Below are positions 9,180 to 18,900 of a stretch of 33,445 nucleotides of DNA, in pieces; positions within the stretch are counted from its first letter, which is position 1; each line of letters starts with the position of its first letter. Under the pieces are notes generated by a model. That model made no database searches. It saw nothing but the letters and a program-made list of their open reading frames with translations, and was not told where the DNA came from. Source of the DNA: Symploca sp. SIO2E9 (GTDB lineage Bacteria; Cyanobacteriota; Cyanobacteriia; Cyanobacteriales; Coleofasciculaceae); the NCBI GenBank assembly GCA_010692645.1, contig JAAHGS010000061.1:1-33445 (forward strand), given 5' to 3'. The position numbers were made by a program, and so were the translations under genes.

Positions 9180-11057
9180 CTAAAAAGGTTGGTAGCGCAA
9201 AGAAAAATGAATACCATTCTCTTGTAGTGAGTCACCTCGGTTATCCACATCACTCAAAGGAATACCGTAGTCCAAACGCAAGTTTAAATCAGAGTTAATT
9301 TGCCAACGTAAACCTAATCCTAGACTAGCAATTGTATCTGGATTAGGGTCAGGATCATCGTTATTCCAGACATTCCCAATTTCAAAAAAAGGTGTTAGCT
9401 GTAGTCTACCAGGGTTAGAAGTAAGAGGAATGCGAAGTTCTAATGAACCCAGAATTCCATTATCGGTAACTAGTTGATTTTCTCGATAGCCTCTAACTGT
9501 ATCAACTCCACCAATACTAAACCTCTCCAAAGCAAGCAAGGAATCTGGAGTTAGTTGAGTACTGATGTTGCCGATGAGTAACATCCTTGACGGTAAACGC
9601 TCCACCCACTGAAATTGTCCAATCCAAGCAAAGAACTTACCGTCAGTTCCTGTATTATTGATAGTGGCATCAAAAGCATCCAGACCAAAACTAAACTGAG
9701 ACCTAGCGGCTAAAACACGGTTAGTGCTACGGTTAAGCCAATCTTGGGAAAATCGTAGTACAGTAACCTTAGATTCTCCTGCTTCTGGGCCTAATGAGAA
9801 GGAAAAAGGTTCGTCAAGTAAGGAAGTTTGACTACGACGCAAATCTAACCTTAAACCGAGAGCGAATTCACTATTTGGCTTTTTCGATAACGGCTGACGT
9901 AAACTGAGGGAAAAAGTTTCAGATTCACTACTGATATCTAAATCTTGAAAGTCAGCTTCGATAATGTTACTATCATTGTTGCTATAGCCTAGGCTAAGAG
10001 TACCATCAAGGGAATTGAGCGGAATGGCATAGTTAATTGAAAAAACGTCTAGTCCTTCGGTGATTCCGTATCCAGCACTAAAGCGATCGCCAATACCTAG
10101 TAAATTATTGTAACTGGTGAATAGACCGCCTTCTGTCGAACCAATACTGGGAGAGCGGTTATTGGCTATATAAACCCCAGTATTGAAGTTATTAGCTTCT
10201 TTAACTTGGAGCATCAAGATATTGTACCCCGATTGATTACTGGGTATCAATTCAGCGTTTACTTGCTCCAGTAAAGGATCACGCTGTAGGAGTTGCAATC
10301 CAGCTTCTAAACGTTCTAGATTAAAGGGAATAGTAGTGAAACGTTCAAGGCGACTACGCACATATCCTTTGTTTAGATGGTTTAATCCTCTAATTTCAAT
10401 TTCTTCTATTTCTCCCTCAACCACTTGTATTTCCGCGATACCTTTGTCCAAGTCAGAATTTCCCTGCAAAAAGGCACCAGAAGTAGAATAACCTTGATTA
10501 ATATAGAGTTGAGTAATTGTAGAGCGTAGCTCAAGTAAATCCTCAAAGGTGATTTGGCTTTGATTGACGGTGGCAATAAGTTGAGGATTGTCTGGAGATT
10601 TAGGACTTTCTGTTTCTAGAGTTTTATCTGTAATCGTCGAATTGTCACATTGTTTTACTGCTTCTGGAGAACACAATTTTACTTCTGTAAATAGTTTTTC
10701 TCCTTGATTATTCTGGAAGTTACTGATTATTTCAGTAATCTCTTCTTCTAGGACAGTGAAACCTGATACTACTATTTTGTTAACTGGTAAAGGTGGAGTA
10801 GATGGAGAATTTATCTGTGATTGTTCAGTCGTGGTTGATGCTAGTTCTTGAGTTTCAAGGCAGAAGGGAACAGGGAACAGGAAACAGGGAACAGTGAACA
10901 GAGGAGTTTCAGATTGTTTGTTCCCTCTTAATTGGCTTAAATTTTTTTTCGGAATATGAGAGCTAAAAATTGGACTAGGACTAGCTGTGGCTTTTAAGCT
11001 AATCAGAATAGTAGTTAAAATTAGCCAACTACAATTTAAGATAATAGGCTTTGCCAT
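9180..11057 (-). CDS. TpsB outer-membrane exporter, ShlB/FhaC/HecB family
   Basis: Outer-membrane pore that exports TpsA partners from the periplasm. 625 aa from the ATG at 11057; the frame extends to a TTG at 11069, but the ATG opens the signal peptide (MAKPIILNCSWLILTTILIS, cut near KATA). Order: signal 1-26; low-complexity linker about 30-80 that contains a translated minisatellite; POTRA pair about 80-265 (VSGFTVLEEEI, then IEEIEIRGLNHLNKGYVRSRL); 16-strand barrel about 275-625 ending in LRYQPF with terminal Phe. The family signature VRGY is at residues 521-524 (GGVDTVRGYREN), the loop-6 motif needed for secretion. The first POTRA carries an insert with two cysteines (CSPEAVKQC). It follows TPS1 by about 350 bp and is the only TpsB in the window, so it probably serves several TpsA proteins. 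Length is slightly above the usual 550-590 because of the linker. Confidence 0.93.
   Translation of the reverse strand: MAKPIILNCSWLILTTILISLKATASPSPIFSSHIPKKNLSQLRGNKQSETPLFTVPCFLFPVPFCLETQELASTTTEQSQINSPSTPPLPVNKIVVSGFTVLEEEITEIISNFQNNQGEKLFTEVKLCSPEAVKQCDNSTITDKTLETESPKSPDNPQLIATVNQSQITFEDLLELRSTITQLYINQGYSTSGAFLQGNSDLDKGIAEIQVVEGEIEEIEIRGLNHLNKGYVRSRLERFTTIPFNLERLEAGLQLLQRDPLLEQVNAELIPSNQSGYNILMLQVKEANNFNTGVYIANNRSPSIGSTEGGLFTSYNNLLGIGDRFSAGYGITEGLDVFSINYAIPLNSLDGTLSLGYSNNDSNIIEADFQDLDISSESETFSLSLRQPLSKKPNSEFALGLRLDLRRSQTSLLDEPFSFSLGPEAGESKVTVLRFSQDWLNRSTNRVLAARSQFSFGLDAFDATINNTGTDGKFFAWIGQFQWVERLPSRMLLIGNISTQLTPDSLLALERFSIGGVDTVRGYRENQLVTDNGILGSLELRIPLTSNPGRLQLTPFFEIGNVWNNDDPDPNPDTIASLGLGLRWQINSDLNLRLDYGIPLSDVDNRGDSLQENGIHFSLRYQPF
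10858..10902 (-). repeat. GGAACAG heptamer minisatellite inside the tpsB coding sequence
   Basis: On the plus strand GGGAACA, GGGAACA, GGAAACA, GGGAACA, GTGAACA follow each other at 7-bp period. In frame on the minus strand this gives the odd peptide LFTVPCFLFPVPFCLE between the signal peptide and the first POTRA. The unit resembles the intergenic array at 27556-27594. Confidence 0.85.
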
Positions 11058-11151
11058 AATTGATATCAAGCGTAGAGGACAGAATTTTATTGATTATCTA
11101 AATATTGGCTACAAACACTTTTTAATTAATACTCAGATTTTGCACTAATCC

Positions 11152-11287
11152 ATTCACCCGCCAGCGATTCAAATCGCTGACTAATAGCTTAAGTCCTCTC
11201 AAAGAGGACTAAATGCTGGCTCTAGATCGACTTCAGTCCATTTTAATGGACTTTTTTTTAGCCCTGAGTTTGAACTCTGGGTGGGAA
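11152..11287 (-). ncRNA. Multi-hairpin interspersed element (copy 1), possibly HEARO/omega-RNA-like
   Basis: Four hairpins follow each other: AGCGATT/AATCGCT (11163-11178), AGTCCTCT/AGAGGACT (11192-11210), AGTCCAT/ATGGACT (11235-11252, followed on the plus strand by T8, so it also looks like a terminator) and CCCTGAGTT/AACTCTGGG (11262-11280, one mismatch). The minus-strand order ending in CTATTAG, hairpin, GGCGGG matches the second copy at 20226-20355. From memory, similar sequences are scattered in filamentous cyanobacteria. Assignment to the IscB-associated HEARO family is a guess. It lies upstream of tpsB, in the 350-bp gap after TPS1. Confidence 0.5.
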
Positions 11288-11370
11288 AAGCAACTTACCA
11301 ACAATAGTGTAAGATTTTAGTAATAAGTTTTAGATTAAAATCAATAACTCAGAAATACTCTTGTTTTCAC

Positions 11371-11405
11371 TTATTACTTATTACTTATTACTTATTACTT
11401 ATTAC
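11371..11405. repeat. Five perfect TTATTAC heptamers after TPS1
   Basis: Exactly five copies of TTATTAC, then TTTCA. The array is identical in unit and copy number to that at 15926-15960 after TPS2 and sits in the same place relative to the gene end. Confidence 0.95.
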
Positions 11406-11407
11406 TT

Positions 11408-14400
11408 TCAAAAACATTCCCTCCCCATAACCAGCCTTCCACTTGGCAGTTGATATACTCCAGTTGGTTCTAAAATTGGGTCGCCTTTTTGCCATCGACG
11501 ATTAGTTCGAGAAACTGAGTTAGGCGAATCAGCAGAAGCACCACTACTGCCGATGGGTTTTACAATTCCAGTAGGGAAAGGTGCCACTGACATATCTCCA
11601 GGACGAATTGGGAAACCCCCAGCCCCTGTAATAAATAAGCTTCCCTGTTGTTGATTGGTAGGAATAATACAGCTACCAGCAATTAAACTGTCTGGATTTA
11701 CGAATTCATCCGGTAAATCGGTGAGGCTATTTTGAATAAAGCTAACATCAGGTAAAGTAATGACTCCATCTATTCCACCAGAGGCATTAATATCGACTCG
11801 ATTATTGCCATCAAGGGTTTCTGGATTAGTACCTTCTGGAGCAGGGCGGTAGTTTTCAGCGAAGAAGGCAATAGTCTTGAAGGTAATATCACCTCCTTTA
11901 CCATCTCGGGCAAAGGCGAGAATGTCACTATCATCAAAAGCGATAATCGAATCAGCAGTAATATTTATATCTCCACCATTTTCTGAGCCACTGGAGACAT
12001 TAGTTTTGATGTCACTATCACCGAAGAGTTGGATATCTTGAGCTGTAATATTAATCGCGCCACCAGCAGATTGGGAAGCATTGGTAGTGATGTCACCATC
12101 GGTGGCGCTTAAAAGTCCGTCAATATTGAGAGTAATGTTACCTGCGGGATCTATGCCTTCACTGCGTGCCGATACCTGTGCGCCATCGGTAAGGAGTAAT
12201 TCTTTGGTGTTAATGTTTAAATTTCCTGCAGCCCCTTCCTCTATTGAGATAGTACGTATAGTGCTGAAGAATTCTCCATCAGCAGTAGCACCAGTCACTT
12301 GCACTTTCTCAGAGGCATTAATAAATAAATTTCCTCCTTCTCCTTCTCTGACACTAGCAGCAGAAATAAATCCTCCCTCAGCAACTAGTAACTGTCGAGT
12401 ATTAATAGTCAAATCTCCTGCATCTCCTTTCCCTTCAGATTGAGTACCTAGGGCACTGGAAAACTCACTATCTGCTGATGCAGCAATAACTTGCACCGAT
12501 TCAGAAGCAAATACATTTAATTCTCCTCCATCTCCTTGTGCGAAAGTGCCAGCACCCACGTTGGCTCCATCAGCAATGAGTAACTTCCCCGTTTCAATGG
12601 TTAAGTCTCCTGCATTTCCCGTGCTACCTGTTGCAGATTGACTCGACAAGGCAGTGGGAAACTGACCATCACCAGATCTTCCTATCACTTGCACTTCTTC
12701 AGAGGCAAATACTTTTAACTCTCCTCCATCACCTTGCGCGAAAGTGCCAGTACTTACATTGGCTCCATTAGCAATAAACAACTTCCCAGTTTCAATCGTT
12801 AAATCTCCTGCATCTCCTTTGCCATCAGATTGACTCGACAAGATGCTGGCAATTTGACCATCAGCAGCTCTTCCCATCACTTGTACTTCCTCAGAAGCAA
12901 ATACCCTTAAATCTCCTCCTTTTCCTGCTCCGAAAGTGCCAGTAATCACCTGTGCTCCATCGGTAATGAGCAACTTCCCAGTTTCAATGGTTAAGTCCCC
13001 TGCATCTCCCGTGCTACCTGCTTGAGATTCACTCGATAAGAAAGTGGGCAACTCACCATCAGCAGAGGTTCCCATCAGTTGTACTTCCTCGGAGGCAAAT
13101 ACTCTCAACTCTCCTGCTGTTCCTTCTCCAAAAGTGGTAGTACTTACATCTGCTCCATCGGTAATGAGCAACTTCCCAGTTTCAATAGTCAAATCTCCTG
13201 CATCTCCTTTCCCTAGAGAGCGACTCGACAAGATGCTGGAAGACTCACCATCAGCAGAGGTTCCAATTACTTGCACTGATTCAGAAGCATTGACAATTAA
13301 ATTTCCTCCATTTCCTTCTCCAACAGTAGCAGTACTCACACTTGCCCCATCGGTAATGAGCAACTTCCCAGTTTTAATGGTTAAGTCCCCTGCATCTCCT
13401 TCTCCGGCAGTAGCAGCACTCACGTTGGCTCCATCGGTAATGAGCAACTTCCCAGTTTCAATGGTTAAGTCCCCTGCATCTCCTTTCCCCCCAGAGATAC
13501 TCGAAAAGGAGCTGGAAGACTCACCATCAGCAGAGGTTCCAATTATTTGCACTTGCTCAGAAGCAAATACCCTCAACTCCCCTCCTTTTCCTTCTCCGAA
13601 AGTGCTAGTACTCACTCTGCTGCCATTAGCAATCAGCAACTTCCCAGTTTCAATGGTTAAGCTTCCTGCATCTCCTTGCCCATTCGATTCACTCGACAAG
13701 ACACCGGTAAACTGACCATCAGCAGATTCTCCAATTACTTGCACTTGCTCAGAGGCAAATACTTTCAACTCCCCTCCTTTTCCTTCTCCGAAAGTGCTAG
13801 TAGTTACATTTGCCCCATTGGCAATGAGCAAATTTCCAGTTTCAATGGTTAAGCTTCCTGCATCTCCTTTCCCTAAAGAGCTATTCGACAAGGAACTCGA
13901 AAGCTCGCCATCAGCAGAGGTTCCAATTACTTGAACTTCTTCAGAGGCAAATACCCTCAATTCCCCTCCTTTTCCTTCTCTGAAAGTGCTAGCCCTTACA
14001 ATGGCTCCATCGGCAATGAGCAACTTCTCGGTTTCAATTGTTAAAGTTCCTCCCGCGCCCTCGCCGGAAGTACTAACCGAGACTGTTGCTCCATCAGTAA
14101 TAAGTAACTCTCTGGTATTAATTGTGATATCTCCTGCCTCTCCTGTGCCAGAAGTTGAAGCTAACAAGAAACTGGGAAACTCAGTATCAGCATTGATACC
14201 CTTAAGGGTTACTGATTCTGAAGCAAATACCCCCAAATTTCCTCCAGTACCTTCACCTGTACTATCAGTTAAAATATTGACACCATCAGCAATCAATCGT
14301 TTGCTGCTAATGGTAATATCACCTCCGTTGCCCGCTCCAGAAGTGTTAGCAAGCATCGAGCTATTAGTTATAGATACTGCTTCTTGAGCAAGGAGGGTAA

Positions 14401-15925
14401 TATTACCAGCATCAAGAGTAGAAGCAGAAGAATCTATGTTAGCGTTGGTAAGAGCAATATTTTGACGAGAGTCAAGGATAACATCACCACTGTTACCCTG
14501 ATCACTGGCAGTGAATATGTCAAATCCGAATAAACCAGCTCCGGTAATATTAATATCCCCTCCTGGTAGTGAGGTATTGGGTTGATACTGATTAGTTAAA
14601 AATATCAACCCGTCAGGAGCATTGATACCAACAGCATCAATAGTAATATCAGCACTGGTAGCAGCAGTATTAGTTTCTGGTGGTGGTTCGAGGAAATTAA
14701 AACCAGCATCGGCAAAAAAGTCTGTAGGAAAACCATCAAAGCCTGTAATACCAGGAGTACCAATTGCCTGTGGACTCACTCCGGCTCTGACATCGAGAGT
14801 TGGTTGCTCCCCACCATTAATCGAGACTAAAGTTCCATCTGAGAGGGTGATTTCCTCCACCAGAAAGTTATCACCAACACTACCAGTTTCAGGTTCTGTA
14901 ATGATCACAGTGCCAATATTTACTGAGCCTCCTGCCAAAATGTGTAGTGAGGCTCCAAAATAATTATTAAAACTAACATCTCCAAAAGAACGAATCACTG
15001 GGTCATAGGGACTCTCTAAATCCCCTAAACTCCCATCCAATTTCTCAATGCGAAAACTGCCCCCACTCCAATAGTGAGCATCACCACTAATACTATTAAG
15101 CGATCGCAATATTAAATTACCACCAGAAAATAGTCCACTGTCTGGATGATTTAAAGCAAAGATATCGACACTTTCGTTACCCTGAATTACTAATTCTCCC
15201 CCAGCTGCAGCAATAAAGGGATTATCTAAGCTATCCCTAATCTTGAGTGTGTTTTCTGCTTGCAGCTTCAAGTCTCCCCCAGCTAACAATTGCCCCTGCA
15301 AATCCAGATTATTACCTACCAGAGTCAAATCCTGCCCCGCCGCTAAATTACCGGAATTAGCAATATCTCCGGTGGGATTAGCTCCATACTGCAAGCCAAC
15401 AGGTACACTAACCGTCAACAACGGCGCAACCCCTGAATCCGTAGCACTAAACTCCGAGCCATCGCCAAACACTAAACTATTGGCTGTACTACCCATAAAA
15501 GAACCTTCCACATCCAATTGGGCATTATTGCCAAAGACAATACCGTTAGGATTGAGTAAGAATAAATTGGCGGCTCCATCTACTCCCAAAGTTCCCAGAA
15601 TATTAGAGGCATTATTCCCTGTCACCCTCGTCAAAATATTCTCAATCCCTGCCGGATTAGCAAAGTAAACTCGCCCTCCATTTTCGACATTAAACTCTAA
15701 GAAACTGTGGAAGAGGTTAAGATCCCTTATTGCCCCACCTTCGATTAAATCTGCCAATTCCCCTTGAACATCAACATTGGGTGTCACTACAGAATTTTCA
15801 TTACCCAAGCTGGTATCTGGTGTCAGCTGAGCTAAAGCACGATGAGTGAAACAAGTGTACGCTAAGCATGCGATTAAGGGTATAGCTCCAGCAATCGTTA
15901 AGTAATTGTTTAAAATTTTAACCAT
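11408..15925 (-). CDS. TpsA-like two-partner-secretion exoprotein TPS1
   Basis: 1505 aa, predicted large surface adhesin or secreted beta-helix. Signal peptide 1-32 (LTIAGAIPLIACLAYTCF, cut after RALA). The TPS/haemagglutinin N-terminal domain (about 33-165) has LFHSFLEFNV, YFANPAGIENILTRVTG and NLFLLNPNGIVFG. Residues about 600-1225 are about nine 64-residue repeats with motifs DLTIETGKLLI, GGELRVFASEEVQV and SADGE. The conserved C-terminal module from about 1290 has a Cys pair (GSCIIPTN and GREC). The ATG directly abuts the heptamer array that ends TPS2, 31 bp away, so no Shine-Dalgarno is present and coupling to TPS2 is likely. The end differs from its paralogues: a CGA codon became TGA, removing the last Arg-Lys. 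Its N- and C-termini are almost identical to TPS2, showing tandem duplication. Its exporter is probably the TpsB just downstream. Adhesion or aggregation is inference. Confidence 0.9.
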   Translation of the reverse strand: MVKILNNYLTIAGAIPLIACLAYTCFTHRALAQLTPDTSLGNENSVVTPNVDVQGELADLIEGGAIRDLNLFHSFLEFNVENGGRVYFANPAGIENILTRVTGNNASNILGTLGVDGAANLFLLNPNGIVFGNNAQLDVEGSFMGSTANSLVFGDGSEFSATDSGVAPLLTVSVPVGLQYGANPTGDIANSGNLAAGQDLTLVGNNLDLQGQLLAGGDLKLQAENTLKIRDSLDNPFIAAAGGELVIQGNESVDIFALNHPDSGLFSGGNLILRSLNSISGDAHYWSGGSFRIEKLDGSLGDLESPYDPVIRSFGDVSFNNYFGASLHILAGGSVNIGTVIITEPETGSVGDNFLVEEITLSDGTLVSINGGEQPTLDVRAGVSPQAIGTPGITGFDGFPTDFFADAGFNFLEPPPETNTAATSADITIDAVGINAPDGLIFLTNQYQPNTSLPGGDINITGAGLFGFDIFTASDQGNSGDVILDSRQNIALTNANIDSSASTLDAGNITLLAQEAVSITNSSMLANTSGAGNGGDITISSKRLIADGVNILTDSTGEGTGGNLGVFASESVTLKGINADTEFPSFLLASTSGTGEAGDITINTRELLITDGATVSVSTSGEGAGGTLTIETEKLLIADGAIVRASTFREGKGGELRVFASEEVQVIGTSADGELSSSLSNSSLGKGDAGSLTIETGNLLIANGANVTTSTFGEGKGGELKVFASEQVQVIGESADGQFTGVLSSESNGQGDAGSLTIETGKLLIANGSRVSTSTFGEGKGGELRVFASEQVQIIGTSADGESSSSFSSISGGKGDAGDLTIETGKLLITDGANVSAATAGEGDAGDLTIKTGKLLITDGASVSTATVGEGNGGNLIVNASESVQVIGTSADGESSSILSSRSLGKGDAGDLTIETGKLLITDGADVSTTTFGEGTAGELRVFASEEVQLMGTSADGELPTFLSSESQAGSTGDAGDLTIETGKLLITDGAQVITGTFGAGKGGDLRVFASEEVQVMGRAADGQIASILSSQSDGKGDAGDLTIETGKLFIANGANVSTGTFAQGDGGELKVFASEEVQVIGRSGDGQFPTALSSQSATGSTGNAGDLTIETGKLLIADGANVGAGTFAQGDGGELNVFASESVQVIAASADSEFSSALGTQSEGKGDAGDLTINTRQLLVAEGGFISAASVREGEGGNLFINASEKVQVTGATADGEFFSTIRTISIEEGAAGNLNINTKELLLTDGAQVSARSEGIDPAGNITLNIDGLLSATDGDITTNASQSAGGAINITAQDIQLFGDSDIKTNVSSGSENGGDINITADSIIAFDDSDILAFARDGKGGDITFKTIAFFAENYRPAPEGTNPETLDGNNRVDINASGGIDGVITLPDVSFIQNSLTDLPDEFVNPDSLIAGSCIIPTNQQQGSLFITGAGGFPIRPGDMSVAPFPTGIVKPIGSSGASADSPNSVSRTNRRWQKGDPILEPTGVYQLPSGRLVMGRECF
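12560..14130 (-). repeat. 192-bp coding repeat array of TPS1
   Basis: The landmark GAGCAACTTCCCAGTTTC and variants recurs near 12583, 12776, 12966, 13165, 13358, 13442, 13631, 13823 and 14015. The period is about 192 bp (64 codons), except for one 84-bp step (13358 to 13442), which is a duplicated 28-codon partial unit. Confidence 0.85.
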
Positions 15926-15960
15926 TTATTACTTATTACTTATTACTTATTACTTATTAC
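15926..15960. repeat. Five perfect TTATTAC heptamers forming the TPS2-TPS1 junction
   Basis: The array starts at the base next to the TPS1 ATG and its last unit contains the TAA stop of TPS2 (15957-15959). It is therefore the whole spacer between the two genes and the whole leader of TPS1. Confidence 0.97.
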
Positions 15961-18900
15961 TTTCGAGAACACTCCCTACCCATAACCAGCCGTCCATTAG
16001 AGAGCTGATATACTCCAGTTGGTTCTATAATTGGGTCGCCTTTTTGCCATTGACGATTAGTTCGAGAAACTGACTCAGCTGAATCATCACTACTTCCTAT
16101 GGGTTGTACAATCCCAGTGGGGAAAGGTGCCACTGAAACATCTCCAGGGCGAGTTGGTAAACCGCCAGCCCCAGTAATATATAAGCTGACCTGTTGTTGA
16201 TTGGTGGGAATAATACAGCTACCAGCGATTAAACTATCTGGATTGACCAATTCCTCTTGCAAATCGGTGAGGCTATTTTGAATAAAACTTACATCGGGTA
16301 AGTTAATTACTCCATCTGTTCTACCAGAGGCATTGATATCGACTACATTATTGCCATCGAGGGTTTCTGGATCAGTACCTTCTGGAGCAGGGCGATAGTT
16401 TTCACCGAAGAAGGCAACAGTATTAAAGGTAATATCACCTCCTTTACCATCTCGGGCAAAGGCGAGAATATCACTATCATCAAAAGCAATAATCGAATCA
16501 GCAGTAATATTGATATCTCCACCGTTTTTGTCACCACTGAAGACATTAGTTTTGATGTCACTATCACCGAAGAGTCGGATATCTTGGGCTGTGATATTAA
16601 TGGCACCACCAGCAGATTGTTCAGCATCAGTAATAATTTCACCATCAGTGGCGCTCAAAAGTCCCTCAACGTTGATATTAATGTCGCCTGCGGGAGTTTT
16701 TCCCTGACTACGTGCCGACACCTGTGCGCTATCAGTAAGAAGTAACTCTTTGGCTTGAATGGTTAAATTTCCTGCTTCTCCATCCTCGAAAGTAGCAGTA
16801 GACACCAATCCTCCTTCGGCAATGAGTAACTTCTCAGTCTCAATAGTTAAGCTTCCTGCATCCCCTTTGCCTTGAGATTGAGTACCTAGAGCACTGGGAA
16901 ACTCACCATCAGCAGATTCTCCAATCACTTGCACTTCCTCAGAAGCAAATACATTCAACTCTCCTCCATCTCCTTGTGCGAAGGTGCCAGCACTTACATT
17001 GCCTCCATCGGTAATCAGCAACTTCTGTGTTTTAATGGTTAAATCTCCTGCATTTCCCGTGCTACCTGTTGCCGATTGACTTGACAAGAAAGTGGCAAAT
17101 TTACCATTAGCAGATCTTCCCATCATTTGCACTTCTTCCGAGGCAAATACCTTTAATTCTCCTCCATCTCCTTGCGCGAAAGTGCTAGTACTTACATTGG
17201 CTCCATCGGCAATGAGCAACTTCCCAGTTTCAATGGTTAAATCTCCTGCATCTCCTGTGCCTTGAGTTTGAACACTCAAGCTGCTAGTAAACTCACCATT
17301 GGCAGAAGTACCAATCACTTGCACTTGCTCAGAGGCAAATACCCTCACTTCTCCTCCTTTTCCAGCTCCATCAGTTCCAGCACCGACTTGTGCCCCATCG
17401 GTAATCAGCAATCTGGGAGTATTAATTGTTAAATTCCCGGCATCTCCTGTGCCTTCAGCTTGAGCATTCAAGACGCTGATACGCTCACCATCGGCGGAAT
17501 TACCACTCACTTCCACCAATTCTGTCGCATCGATAATCAAACTCCCCCCGGCTCCATCAGCAAAGGTGCTAACACCAACTTGTGCGCCGTCGGTAATTAG
17601 CAATCTGGGAGTGCTAATGGTTAAATTTCCTGCATCTCCTTTTCCTTGAGATTGAGCACTCAAATTACTCAAAGAATCACCATCAGCAGATTCTCCTATC
17701 ACTTGCACCTCTTCAGAGGCAAATACCTTTAACTCCCCTCCTTTTCCTTCTTCATCACTTCCAGCAGTCACCTGTGCCCCATCGGCAATCAGCAACTTCC
17801 CAGTTTCAATAGTTAAGTCTCCTGCATCTCCTTTGCCTTGAGATTCACTAGACAAGCCCGTGGGAAATTCACCATCAGCAGTAGTACCAATCACTTGCAC
17901 AGATTCAGAGGCAAATACCTTCAACTCCCCTCCGTTTCCTTCTCCATAAGTTATGGCAAGCACCTGCGCCCCATCGGTAATCAGCAACTTCTCAGTTTCA
18001 ATCGTCACAATTCCTCCTGCGCCCTCGCCAGAAGTAGCAACAAAAACTCTTGCTTCATCAGTCATGATTAACTCTTTGGTGTTAATTGTGATCTCTCCCG
18101 CGTCTCCTGTGCCAAGAGTTCCAGCTAACAAGGCACTGGGAAGCTCATTATTAGTGCTGATGCCCTTGAGGGTTACTGATTCCGAAGCAAATATCCTCAA
18201 ACTCCCCCCAGTAGCTTCACCTGGAGTACTAGTTGAGACGATTGCACCATCGGCAACCAGTCGTTTGGTGCTAATAGTAATATCACCTCCTTCGCCTGCT
18301 CCAAAATTGTCAGCAGAAATAAAGCCATTAGTTAGAGACACTTCTTCTTGAGCAAGGAGGGTAATATTACCTGCATCAGCGACGATGTTGTCATCACCCA
18401 AAAAAGAAGAGTTTATGTCGCTGTTGGTAACTGCAATATTTTGACGAGAGTCAAGAATAACATCACCAGCATTACCTTGATCATTTGCAGTGAATATGCC
18501 AAATCCTAGCAAACCAGCTCCGATAATATTAATATCTCCACCTGGTAGTGAGCCATTGGGTTGATACTGATTAGTTAACAACACCAAACCATCAGGAGCC
18601 AAAATAAAAGCATCCCCAATCGTAATATCAGCACTGGTAGCAGCAGTATTAGTCTCAGGTGGTGGTTCAAGGAAATTAAAACCAGCATCGGCAAAAAAGT
18701 CTGTGGGAAAACCATCCAAACCTGTAATACCGGGAGTACCAATGGCTTCTGCACTCACTCCGGCTCTGACATCGAGAGTTGGCTTCTCTCCACCATTTAT
18801 CGATACTAAAGTTCCATCTGAGAGGGTGATTTCCTCCACCAGAAAGTTATCTCCCACACTACCAGTTTCTGGGCCTGTAATTCGAGCAGTACCAATATTC

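Noticed and set aside
11371-11405. Regularly spaced TTATTAC units as a possible CRISPR array or iteron origin
   Set aside because: The unit is 7 bp with no spacers, there are no cas or rep genes, and the same array lies after TPS2; short tandem repeat DNA fits.
13044-13715. 223-codon plus-strand frame opposite TPS1 repeats
   Set aside because: Periodic Ser/Pro-rich shadow of the 192-bp repeats; no family features.
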